The notes under the pieces: generated by a model | Databases searched by the model: none | Seen by the model: only the letters and a program-made list of their open reading frames with translations | What the model was told of the DNA's origin: nothing | Translations under genes and position numbers: made by a program | Shown here: in pieces, positions 9,173-17,069 of the stretch | Layout: each line of letters opens with the position of its first letter | Numbering within the stretch: the first letter of the stretch is position 1 | NCBI RefSeq assembly: GCF_000687535.1 | Contig: NZ_JHWC01000011.1 | Location: 1-59,039, forward strand | Reading direction: 5' to 3' | DNA: 59,039 nucleotides | Source of the DNA: Helicobacter rodentium ATCC 700285 | Lineage (GTDB): Bacteria; Campylobacterota; Campylobacteria; Campylobacterales; Helicobacteraceae

Positions 9173-10024
9173 ATGCTAAATGATTTTTTAAAACTCATTA
9201 TCCAAGAAACAAGCGCAACCATTGAGGGTTTGCTCGGACAAGCACCAGAAGTAAGCCATATTGAGGCGCAAGATGGCAAAAATGATTCCATTAAACCCCC
9301 AATGGCAAAGATTGATATTAGCACAGATGATGGTGCAACACTTGCTCTCTTTATCTCTCCCAAAGTTGCCACAGCTCTAGCGGATATGATGTTAGGGGGC
9401 GAGGGAGAGAGTCAAGACTCTATGAGTGCAGACGATTTGGATGCCACAAAAGAAATTGCTTCCAATATTTTTGGGGCAATCTCTACATCGCTTGGAGGAC
9501 AAAAAGAGCTACCAAAGCTTAGTTTTACCCTTAACAATATCAACTTCTTAGCTGATGGTGATTTGGGTCTTTCTCAATTTAGGGGATTCTATACTTTTGG
9601 CTTCCATATTGGTTCTGTGCAAGACTATTTATATTTTGCATTTTCTAGCGCATTTGAAAATCATTTCAACCCAAATGCAGCAGCAAGTCCTGCTCCAACA
9701 GATACCGCAGGTGGTGCAAACAGCAGCGAAAGACCCGCAAAAGTAGAGCTAAATAATTCTGAAATGAAAAATATGGCAATGCTCTTAGATGTGCGCCTAC
9801 AAGTAAAAGTGAGAATCGGACAGAAAAAAATGCTTCTTAAAGATGTCATTGCGATGGATATAGGAAGCGTTGTGGAATTAAATCAACTTGCTAATGACCC
9901 GCTAGAAGTGTTAGTAGATGACAAAGTGATTGCTAAAGGCGAGGTTGTCATCGTAGATGGAAACTTTGGAATCCAAATCACCGAAATTGCCCCAAAAAAA
10001 GACAGAATAGAACAACTTTTATAA
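9173..10024 (+). CDS. fliY: Flagellar motor switch protein FliY
   Basis: A FliN paralogue with an extra N-terminal CheC-like domain, characteristic of Campylobacterota and Firmicutes switches. The 283-residue protein has the CheC-like region at about 1-160 ('LALFISPKVATALADMMLGG'), a Pro/Ala/Ser linker (about 163-185), and a C-terminal SpoA domain ('LLDVRLQVKVRIGQKKMLLK', then 'DIGSVVELNQLANDPLEVLV'). Whether the CheC part keeps CheY-P phosphatase activity cannot be judged here. It follows fliM by 8 nt. Homologue of HP1030. Confidence 0.95.
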   Translation: MLNDFLKLIIQETSATIEGLLGQAPEVSHIEAQDGKNDSIKPPMAKIDISTDDGATLALFISPKVATALADMMLGGEGESQDSMSADDLDATKEIASNIFGAISTSLGGQKELPKLSFTLNNINFLADGDLGLSQFRGFYTFGFHIGSVQDYLYFAFSSAFENHFNPNAAASPAPTDTAGGANSSERPAKVELNNSEMKNMAMLLDVRLQVKVRIGQKKMLLKDVIAMDIGSVVELNQLANDPLEVLVDDKVIAKGEVVIVDGNFGIQITEIAPKKDRIEQLL

Positions 10025-10034
10025 GGAATCACAC

Positions 10035-11135
10035 ATTAAGTCTTTTGAATTTTCTCTTTATTTGCACATTCCCTTTTGTGATAGCAAATGTGGATATTGC
10101 GCTTTCAACTCTCAAACGAGCAAGAATCATCTAAAAACAACCTATATGAAAACTTTAGCAAAATACCTATCCTATAAATTAGCAACTCTAAAAGAAACAA
10201 CAAAAATTAAAATCACTTCTGTTTATATTGGTGGCGGGACTCCAAGCACAATAGAATCTCATCTTTATGAACCAATATTTAAAGAATTTTTGCCCCTCTT
10301 ACAACCAAAAGCCGAAATCACCATTGAAGCCAATCCCAACTCTTTAAGCCAAGAATGGCTCAACACACTCCAAAGCTTTGGAGTCAATCGCTTAAGCTTA
10401 GGCGTGCAAAGCTTCAATGACAAAAAACTTATCTTTTTGGAACGCAACCACAAAATGGAATCCACTTATAACGCTATGGAAACAGCATTAAAGGCGGGTT
10501 TAACAAATCTCAATATTGATTTAATCTACGGAACGCCTTTATGCAATGTAGAGCTTTTAGAGTATGAATTAGAAACTGCTTGTTCTTTGCCTATTAACCA
10601 TATTTCAGCTTATCACTTAAGCCTAGATAAGGGAAGTAAATTTTATCAAAAGGCAAACAAGGAATCCTTTGGTGGTTTAATGGATTCCGATGAGGAATTT
10701 GGTGAATTCCTAAGCATAGGACATTTTGTAAAATCTTTTTTGCAAAAGCAAGGCTTTACACAATACGAAGTAAGCAATTACACCAAAACTCACCCCTCTT
10801 ATCATAATCTTAGCTATTGGGAAGGCAAAGAATATTTGGGAATCGGGGCTGGTGCAGTAGGCTATGCAAAAGGTGTGCGCACGACAATGCCAAAAAATAT
10901 TGAAAAATTTTTGTCAGGATTCTATGAAGAAAAAGAGGTTTTAAATACGCAAGAAAAACTCTTGGAGCATTTGTTGTTAGGATTCCGCTCCTGCGTTGGC
11001 GTTAAAAGAGAAAAAGTCCCCAATACACAGAATCTCAAAATTTTGCTAGAGGAGCATAAGGTAGAAAAGAGGGGGGAAAGAATATATGCAAAAGATTATT
11101 TCTTGGGTGATGAAATTGCCTTATTTGTCAGTTAA
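10035..11135 (+). CDS. hemW: HemW-like radical SAM heme chaperone (HemN paralogue)
   Basis: Radical SAM protein of the HemN/HemW family; HemW members bind heme and deliver it to apo-proteins rather than oxidise coproporphyrinogen. The cluster motif 'HIPFCDSKCGYCAF' (CxxxCxxC, with the fourth Cys missing as in HemW) sits at the N-terminus. 'IGGGTPST' and 'RLSLGVQSFNDKKL' are family motifs. The start is odd: the frame is closed by a stop at 10008 and offers only ATT (10035) or TTG (10062). TTG would remove the beta strand preceding HIPFC and has no ribosome-binding site, whereas ATT lies 8 nt after AAGGA. I favour ATT, giving (M)KSFEFSLYLHIPFC. Confidence 0.85.
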   Translation: MKSFEFSLYLHIPFCDSKCGYCAFNSQTSKNHLKTTYMKTLAKYLSYKLATLKETTKIKITSVYIGGGTPSTIESHLYEPIFKEFLPLLQPKAEITIEANPNSLSQEWLNTLQSFGVNRLSLGVQSFNDKKLIFLERNHKMESTYNAMETALKAGLTNLNIDLIYGTPLCNVELLEYELETACSLPINHISAYHLSLDKGSKFYQKANKESFGGLMDSDEEFGEFLSIGHFVKSFLQKQGFTQYEVSNYTKTHPSYHNLSYWEGKEYLGIGAGAVGYAKGVRTTMPKNIEKFLSGFYEEKEVLNTQEKLLEHLLLGFRSCVGVKREKVPNTQNLKILLEEHKVEKRGERIYAKDYFLGDEIALFVS

Positions 11136-11150
11136 TAATAGGAAAAACAA

Positions 11151-11594
11151 ATGCAAATCATCTTAGCTTTAGACATAGGCTTAAAGAGAATTGGAGTAGC
11201 AAAAGCAATCCAAAATATCCCTTTACCCCTGCCTCCAATTTTTCGCAAAAATCGCAACCAAGCAGCACAAGAAGTAAATCATCTGATTGTAAAATCTAAA
11301 GCCGATGTGTTAGTTGTTGGAATCCCTATACAAGATTCTACTTCCATTTTTGATTCCAACGATTCTATTTTAACAATGCAACGTAGGATTCAACATTTTG
11401 TTAGCCTACTTACTCTTCCACCTCATCTTAAAATTGTCTTTTGGGACGAAAGCTTCAGCTCCTTTGAAGCATTGCAAAGGCTAGAGGATAAAAAATCTCG
11501 CAAAAAAGCACATAGCAAAGACGGGAGCTTGGATTCCCTAGCCGCTCTTGTGATTTTAGAAAGGTTTTTAGAACGCAATCACCTTAATTCTTAA
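11151..11594 (+). CDS. ruvX: Putative pre-16S rRNA nuclease / Holliday junction resolvase-like RuvX (YqgF)
   Basis: An RNase H-fold nuclease of the YqgF family, implicated in 16S rRNA 5' processing and formerly proposed as a resolvase. The 147-residue protein shows the N-terminal 'ILALDIGLKRIGVAKA' with the first catalytic Asp, the middle strand 'ADVLVVGIPIQ', 'VFWDESFSSFEA' with the Glu, and C-terminal 'HSKDGSLDSLAALVILERFL' with the last Asp. It lies 15 nt after hemW with AGGA upstream and ends the plus-strand run that began at aroQ. Confidence 0.92.
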   Translation: MQIILALDIGLKRIGVAKAIQNIPLPLPPIFRKNRNQAAQEVNHLIVKSKADVLVVGIPIQDSTSIFDSNDSILTMQRRIQHFVSLLTLPPHLKIVFWDESFSSFEALQRLEDKKSRKKAHSKDGSLDSLAALVILERFLERNHLNS

Positions 11595-11642
11595 TTTTTT
11601 TTGAAAATTTGGATAAAATTCCACAAAAAAACAAAGAATGCG

Positions 11643-12687
11643 ATGAAGACAAACGATATAAAGGCGATTCAACAATTCCAACAAAAACAAATCCACGCCC
11701 TCTTGCAAGAAAAAGAAAAGTTTGGTAACTTTCAAAAATCAATTCCAACTCTTACAATCCTTTAGGCAGGAGCTTAAGCCCTTTTATAGGTGGAAATTAT
11801 GGGATAGATTTGTAGGATACAGGAACAAAAAATCAAATCTGGAGATTTTATAGACCACCATATTACAGCTTATTTTGCTCCTTTTTGCTTTCAAGCAAAA
11901 AGTTGGGGGGGGGGGCAAAAGAAGCCCTGTGGAACATATTGTTAGGCTTAGTAATGCCCTCAAAACAAATCAAATGCTCTTTATTTATGTTTCTCTCCCT
12001 TTAAAACTTAGTGTTTATCCTGAATTGGTAGCAAGAGATTCTACCTTTTTAATGGGTGCTTCCACTTTGCCACAATTCAGGCAAATGTACTTGGAGCTTT
12101 TGCAAGAAGGTGTAGAAGTAATAGATTTTTTCCCAACTTTTATGAAGGCAAAATAGGATTCTTCAATTCCTCTTTTTGACCTCACGCACAATATTTCGCA
12201 AGAGGGTGCTAGAATTGTTGCTCAAGCAGTTGCGGACCATATTAAAGAAACGAGTGATTTCGCTCCCAACGAGAATCTACAAGCCTTAAAAGAAACAGCA
12301 AAGCAAACTATTCTTAAAGACAAAAAGCCTTATATTGTCAAAAATAATTTGGATTCTCCTTTTTGCATTTTTGGAAATTGCAATCTACAAGCATTTCACG
12401 AAAAAGGCAGTGGAATCGCATCAAATCTAGCGTTCTATTTGCAACACAACATAGATTATTTGGGTAGGAAATTAATCTTTTGGGGTGGAGAGAGTGAAAA
12501 TTTTGATAAAGAAACTTTCCAAGAATGCTGCAAAAGAGAAATTGCTATTTGCATTAGTTTTCTTACCGGTTCGTTTGTCCGTACATCTGCAATTCACAGC
12601 AAAACAAAGAAAAAAATGCTATGGGATATTTTAAGAGGAAAGCAAAAGCTTACGCAAAAATGGAGCACACTCACACTAGAACCATAA
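11643..12687 (+). pseudogene. Remnant of an SGNH/AlgJ-AlgX-like acyltransferase or esterase with a poly-G tract
   Basis: Pieces of one protein lie in alternating frames. The ATG at 11643 starts MKTNDIKAIQQFQQKQ and stops at 11764; homologous-looking text continues one frame over from about 11743 ('FRQELKPFYRWKLWDRFVGY'), shifts back near the A-run at about 11828 ('SGDFIDHHITAYFAPFCFQA'), meets an 11-G tract, then runs in the other frame ('VEHIVRLSNALKTNQMLFIY', 'KLSVYPELVARDSTFLMG') to a TAG at 12154. The same frame stays open beyond it ('PLFDLTHNISQEGARIVAQA') to 12687. The 'YPEL...QGVEVIDFFP...EGARIVAQAVADHI' pattern resembles AlgX/AlgJ SGNH domains, so the intact gene probably added or removed acyl groups on a periplasmic polymer. 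Two indels, the G tract and one nonsense codon make it non-functional as read. Confidence 0.75.
11905..11915 (+). repeat. Homopolymeric tract of 11 G inside the SGNH-like pseudogene
   Basis: Eleven consecutive G in a low-GC genome, inside coding DNA. With 11 G the upstream frame runs into a stop about 11 codons later. With 10 or 13 G the upstream 'FCFQAKSW' would join in frame to 'KRSPVEHIVRLSNAL'. Such G tracts are the classical slipped-strand contingency elements of Campylobacter and Helicobacter surface-structure genes. Confidence 0.9.
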
Positions 12688-12729
12688 AAAAACTAATGAC
12701 AACCTTTAAGATTCCATAAAAATATTTTA

Positions 12730-14124
12730 TTAATGTGCCAAAAATAAGACTAAGGATTTATTGTTTAAAAGCAAATTGATTTGCACACCTTGTTTCCCAG
12801 ATAACATTTGTTCAATCTCATCTTCGTTTCTAAAGGCTTTTGGCAAGGAGATTCCAATGGAAATATCGTGTTCAGCAAGAACTGCTTTAGAGCGACCTGC
12901 GATAATGTTTGTAAATTCCGAGATTACATCCAACAACTCTTCATCACTTTGGGATTCTTCACCCAAAAGCATCATACTTGCCTCTTTCACGATTGCTTTG
13001 CTAAAACACAAAGCTACGATTCCATTCACATCGCCCTCAAAAGCAATCATTGCCGCCATAATATCCGCTTGATTGCTTTTATTATATTTTGTTACTTTAT
13101 AATCCGTGCGCTTTGCTTCGCCACCTGTTAAAGAAGACAATGTTTCAATTGCTGCATTAACAAAAACGGGTAATTGAGCCACCAAATGCTTGGTTAATCC
13201 TTGGGTTTTCTTTGTAGCAGACTGGTGGGCTTTAGCGAACTCTTTAATTTTTGGATCATTAGTGCATTTATCCACACTCTCAAAAAACAAAATATTACTA
13301 CGCGCACAAAGCTCTTGTTTGCTGTGGTCTAAAGGAACTTTTAACCCACAAATTGCAATACAAGCTTCAAATTTTGCATTATTCAGTGCCAAAGACATAA
13401 TAAAGTCAATCACTGCCACATTGAAGTCTTTTGTATCACTTGCATCAAAAATAAATACTTTATAACCATCTCTTAAACGCGCATTATGCGCTTGGATATT
13501 AAAAAATAATGAAATATTTTTATCCGCTTTTTTATAGAGTGTGTAAGTTACGATTCCATTCTTGATAGTAATAGGAATAAAGTTATTGGTTACATCAAAA
13601 TAAATATCATACAAATAAATGGCTTTGTCAAGATATTGACGCCGTTTATCCATAAATTCTTCATCACTATTAACACAAATAACATCATACCCTTTAGCGG
13701 TAAGCTCACGCGAAATAAGTGTTTGCATCATACCATCAACATCGTAATAGATGATACTCTGATTCAATGGAGGAATTTTTAGTCCAAGTAAAAGATTTGC
13801 CATATGTTCAGTGCGAAAGAGTGGCAAACTCTTGTTTGGAAACAAAGATTTCAATTTAGGAAACTGCGCATCATTATAGCCTACAAACGCCACTGCAATA
13901 CTGACTTTATTCTGCATTGCAAGCAAGGCTTTAGCGACAAGAATTGTGGCTCCTTCATCAAACTGCGCGATATGCTCAAATGAAAAATAAACAGCCTTTA
14001 GCGCAAGCGAACGAATCGTTGCGCTATTGGAAATAAGCACTCCACAAATTTCTTTGGCTTCCTTCATTTCTAAGCACACATCTGGTGCATAAACAGCAAT
14101 ATCGTGTTTGATAACAGGTCTCAA
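12730..14124 (-). CDS. CheX-domain protein with STAS/receiver-like N-terminus (probable chemotaxis/motility function)
   Basis: A 464-residue cytosolic protein. The C-terminal ~150 residues resemble CheX/CheC-type phosphatase or FliM-middle domains: 'FVNAAIETLSSLTGGEAKR', 'IAFEGDVNGIVALCFS', 'ASMMLLGEE', 'DVISEFTNIIAGRSKAVL', 'SIGISLPKAF'. The stretch 'ELLDVISEFTNIIAGRSKAV' carries the E-x2-N pattern of CheX/CheC active sites (Glu, Asn). The N-terminal ~110 residues look STAS-like ('KAVYFSFEHIAQFDEGATIL') and the middle may be a degenerate receiver. It starts with TTG after 'aaggggatttt'. I cannot name an orthologue with certainty; a role as CheY-P phosphatase or motor regulator is inference. 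Confidence 0.75.
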   Translation of the reverse strand: MRPVIKHDIAVYAPDVCLEMKEAKEICGVLISNSATIRSLALKAVYFSFEHIAQFDEGATILVAKALLAMQNKVSIAVAFVGYNDAQFPKLKSLFPNKSLPLFRTEHMANLLLGLKIPPLNQSIIYYDVDGMMQTLISRELTAKGYDVICVNSDEEFMDKRRQYLDKAIYLYDIYFDVTNNFIPITIKNGIVTYTLYKKADKNISLFFNIQAHNARLRDGYKVFIFDASDTKDFNVAVIDFIMSLALNNAKFEACIAICGLKVPLDHSKQELCARSNILFFESVDKCTNDPKIKEFAKAHQSATKKTQGLTKHLVAQLPVFVNAAIETLSSLTGGEAKRTDYKVTKYNKSNQADIMAAMIAFEGDVNGIVALCFSKAIVKEASMMLLGEESQSDEELLDVISEFTNIIAGRSKAVLAEHDISIGISLPKAFRNEDEIEQMLSGKQGVQINLLLNNKSLVLFLAH

Positions 14125-14144
14125 CCCTAAAATCCCCTTAAACT

Positions 14145-15038
14145 TTATTTAGTATAGACTTCTGCCTCAACTCTTCTGTTTTGCTTTCTGCCCTCTTTTG
14201 TGGCATTATCTGCGATTGGTTTTGTCTCGCCATAACCTCTAGCATCTAATCTATCAGCAGCAATTCCCTCTTCTATGATTTTATTCTTAACTGCTGTTGC
14301 GCGACGTTCAGATAATTTTTGATTATAAGCTGGATTTCCTGTGGAATCCGTATGCCCATTAATAATTGCTGTTTGATTTGGATTTTGCTTCATATACTCT
14401 GCAAAATCTGCAATCTCTGCATTATACTCTGGTGCAATATTTGTAGAATCAAATGGGAATTGAACAGAGAATGTATGAATGTGAGATAATGCTGGTTCTG
14501 GAGTTGGTGCTGGTGTTTCTGCTTGTGCATAAACTCCAAATGGAATCGTAAATCCAACCATTGCAATCACATCACTGCGTCCATCAAAACTAGCCAAATG
14601 GCGAATTTCTGTTTTTAAATGAAGGTATTGCGCAACTTCGTGTCGTAATCCCACACCATATTGCCCAAAAAAGTCGCTGTCCATATTCTGGAAATTGCTA
14701 CTTAAATCCTCATACCCAAGACCTCCCAAAACATAGAGGGAAGTTTTGTCCCATACATCAAACTCTTTAACGAGATTCATATAATAACGATTAATATCTG
14801 TAGATTGATTTCTTTCGCTACCTTTTGCGCTATCTGCGCGATCATAACCAATCTCTGCAAGCACACTTGGCGCAATACGACTAGCAAATTTTAAGCCATA
14901 ACTTAATTCTGCACTATCTTTATAGCGGTCATTATCAATATGGAAAGTGCCACCAACCTGTGGTGTAATTTCAAACAAATTATTAGCCGCAAAAAGTGAG
15001 CCACTTAGCACAAGTGAAAGTGCAAGAAACTTTTTCAT
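14145..15038 (-). CDS. cadF: OmpA-family outer membrane protein, CadF-like
   Basis: An outer-membrane porin/adhesin with a C-terminal peptidoglycan-binding OmpA domain. The 297-residue protein has a signal peptide (residues 1-17, cleaved after Ala), then an eight-stranded barrel with CadF-like text ('FEITPQVGG', 'YVLGGLGYEDLSSNF', 'GQYGVGLRHEV', 'LHLKTEIRHLASF'). A Pro-rich hinge ('AETPAPTPEPAL') precedes the OmpA domain with 'FPFDSTNIAP', 'GHTDSTGNPAYNQKLSERRA' and 'GYGETKPIADN'. In C. jejuni CadF binds fibronectin; whether that holds here cannot be told. RBS AAAGGAG. Its promoter probably lies in the palindrome at 15063-15104. Confidence 0.88.
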   Translation of the reverse strand: MKKFLALSLVLSGSLFAANNLFEITPQVGGTFHIDNDRYKDSAELSYGLKFASRIAPSVLAEIGYDRADSAKGSERNQSTDINRYYMNLVKEFDVWDKTSLYVLGGLGYEDLSSNFQNMDSDFFGQYGVGLRHEVAQYLHLKTEIRHLASFDGRSDVIAMVGFTIPFGVYAQAETPAPTPEPALSHIHTFSVQFPFDSTNIAPEYNAEIADFAEYMKQNPNQTAIINGHTDSTGNPAYNQKLSERRATAVKNKIIEEGIAADRLDARGYGETKPIADNATKEGRKQNRRVEAEVYTK

Positions 15039-15062
15039 ATTTTTCTCCTTTAAGCAAAATTA

Positions 15063-15104
15063 AAACCTATATTATATCTAAAAAATGAGATATAATATAG
15101 GTTT
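15063..15104. promoter_or_regulatory. 17-bp perfect inverted repeat carrying divergent -10 boxes for cadF-like gene and nadE
   Basis: Left arm 15063-15079 (aaacctatattatatct), 8-nt loop, right arm 15088-15104, perfectly complementary. Each arm contains TATAAT on opposite strands: minus-strand box at 15071-15076, about 33 nt from the porin ATG, and plus-strand box at 15091-15096, about 75 nt from the nadE ATG. It may serve as a symmetric divergent promoter/operator; as RNA it would form a strong hairpin. Confidence 0.6.
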
Positions 15105-15170
15105 GATGAAAATTTTATATTTATTTTTAAATCCAAAAATAAACATTATCCAAAATAAAGGCAATTTAAA

Positions 15171-15929
15171 ATGAGAGATTTTGAGGCAATCAAGCAAAAC
15201 CTTATCCAATTTCTTATCGCAAGAGTTCAAGAAAAGGGCTTTGATTCTGTTGTATTTGGGTTAAGTGGCGGGATTGATTCTGCGGTCGTTGCGCGTCTTT
15301 GCCAACTTGCTTTTCCTAAAAGTCATCAAGCACTTTTAATGCCCTCTAAACAATCCTCTAAAACAAGTTTAACCCATTCATTGGAGTTGTGTCAAAAGTT
15401 TGGAATCTCTTATCAAATTCTCCCTCTCAATCAACTTCAAAACGCCTTTGAATCTACTTTGCAAGGATTAGATTCCACGCCCTTACGATTAGGAAACCTT
15501 TGCGCAAGACTGCGAATGGTATATTTATACGATTATGCTTTTGCCAATAATGCTTTAGTAATTGGGACAAGCAACAAAAGTGAAATCTTGCTTGGTTACG
15601 GCACAATTTATGGCGATTTAGCCTGTGCAATCAATCCAATTGGCAATCTTTATAAAACAGAAATCTATGGACTAGCGCACTGCTTAAAAATCCCAAAAAA
15701 TATTATAGAAAAAGCACCAAGTGCAGATTTATACGAGGGACAAACCGATGAACAAGAGTTGGGATTCTCTTATGAAGTGTTGGATAAAATTATGTTACTA
15801 TTAGAGAGAAATGTAGATGAAGAGGAGATTCTACAACAAAAGCTACCCAAAGACGCATTAAAGTTAGTTAAAGATAGAATTTTGCGTTTTGGATTTAAGC
15901 GCAAAATGCCAGAAATTGCTCAAATATAA
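15171..15929 (+). CDS. nadE: NH3-dependent NAD+ synthetase
   Basis: Amidates nicotinate adenine dinucleotide to NAD+ using ATP. The 252-residue protein has the PP-loop 'VVFGLSGGIDSAVVARLC' near residue 28, 'NLCARLRMVYLYDYA', 'VIGTSNKSEILLGYGT' and 'EKAPSADLYEGQTDE', all standard for short bacterial NadE that lacks a glutaminase domain and uses ammonia. It is followed 9 nt later by the aminotransferase-like gene and then lpxK; nadE-lpxK adjacency is known in H. pylori (HP0329-HP0328). Confidence 0.96.
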   Translation: MRDFEAIKQNLIQFLIARVQEKGFDSVVFGLSGGIDSAVVARLCQLAFPKSHQALLMPSKQSSKTSLTHSLELCQKFGISYQILPLNQLQNAFESTLQGLDSTPLRLGNLCARLRMVYLYDYAFANNALVIGTSNKSEILLGYGTIYGDLACAINPIGNLYKTEIYGLAHCLKIPKNIIEKAPSADLYEGQTDEQELGFSYEVLDKIMLLLERNVDEEEILQQKLPKDALKLVKDRILRFGFKRKMPEIAQI

Positions 15930-15938
15930 GGAAAAACT

Positions 15939-17069
15939 ATGCGAAATATCCCCTATTTTATTCCAGACATTACAGAAGTAGAGAAACAAGCAATTTTAAA
16001 TGTGTTAGAAAACCCAAGCCATAATATCGTTTTAGAGCTTGAAAAAGAATTTAAACAATACATAGGCGTTCCATACGCCATTGCTGCAGTTAGTGGAACA
16101 GCGGCTTTTCATTTATGCCTGTTTGCAATGGATTTAAAACGTGGTGATAAAATCTTGTGTCCCGTAAATTGCCATCCTAGTTTTCCAGAGATGATTCGGC
16201 ATTTTGATGCAGAACCTATTTTTGTAGATATTGAAGAGGATACCTTTTTGATTTCTCTACAAAAATGCAAAGAAACTTTGGAAAAAGTTGGGAATAAAAA
16301 ATTGCGCGCCATTATTGTGAGCCACACTGCGGGACAAGCTTGTGATATAGAGCCTTTTTACCAACTTGCAGAACATTATAATATTAAAATCATTGAAGAT
16401 GCCACAATGGCATTGGGATTAACCCAAAATGGTTTTAAAATAGGTTCTCGTTATAGCTTTGCGACTATTTTTAGTATTGTGTTAGATTCTGCAAACCCAG
16501 TTGCACAAGCGGGTATGCTCACAACACAAGATGAAAAACTCGCCTCACAAGCAATACTATTGCGTTATCACGGAATCGTAAGCGAAAAAATTACTAGCAC
16601 ACGCCCACAATATCTTTATGATGTAGTTGGGATTGGAAACAAATACAACATCAGCTTTCTTGATACGGCACTCTGCTTAAGTCAATTAAAACGGATTGAT
16701 TGCATTATTAAAAAGCGTCAAGAAATCGCTAAATACTACATTCAAACATTATCTGATGCTCCTCATCTCTTTATGCCAAGCATTAAATCCGAGCATATCT
16801 TTTTTCATTTTATTATTAAAATAGATAAAAATCGCGATCATTTTGCTCGTGAGCTAAAAGAGTGCGGCATAGAAAGCGCATTGCATTTCGTGCCATTGCA
16901 TTTATTAAGTTACTATAAAAATAAATATAAATACAAGATTAGCGATTTTCCTATTTCACTCAAAAATTATCAGCAGATTTTAAGTTTGCCAATTTATAGC
17001 GCAATGCAAAAGGAAGATATAGACTATGTTTGCAGACAGGTTTTGCGTCTTGCGAGTGAGCGTGTTTAA
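15939..17069 (+). CDS. DegT/DnrJ/EryC1/StrS-family aminotransferase-fold protein lacking the PLP lysine
   Basis: A 376-residue protein of the sugar aminotransferase (type I PLP fold) family. It shows the usual 'VSGTAAFHLCLFAMDL', 'ILCPVNCHPSFPEMIRHFDAE' in two pieces, 'VDIEEDTFLI', 'AIIVSHTAGQACDIEPF', and 'IIEDATMALG' with the Asp that contacts the PLP nitrogen. Where the family has F-S-x4-K-N, this protein reads FSIVLDSAN, so the Schiff-base lysine is replaced by Ser. Later motifs ('YKYKISDFPISLKNYQQILS', 'LPIY') are present. It sits between nadE and lpxK and shares one base with lpxK (TAATG). Its reaction is unknown; a sugar-binding or non-transaminating role is possible. Confidence 0.85.
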   Translation: MRNIPYFIPDITEVEKQAILNVLENPSHNIVLELEKEFKQYIGVPYAIAAVSGTAAFHLCLFAMDLKRGDKILCPVNCHPSFPEMIRHFDAEPIFVDIEEDTFLISLQKCKETLEKVGNKKLRAIIVSHTAGQACDIEPFYQLAEHYNIKIIEDATMALGLTQNGFKIGSRYSFATIFSIVLDSANPVAQAGMLTTQDEKLASQAILLRYHGIVSEKITSTRPQYLYDVVGIGNKYNISFLDTALCLSQLKRIDCIIKKRQEIAKYYIQTLSDAPHLFMPSIKSEHIFFHFIIKIDKNRDHFARELKECGIESALHFVPLHLLSYYKNKYKYKISDFPISLKNYQQILSLPIYSAMQKEDIDYVCRQVLRLASERV

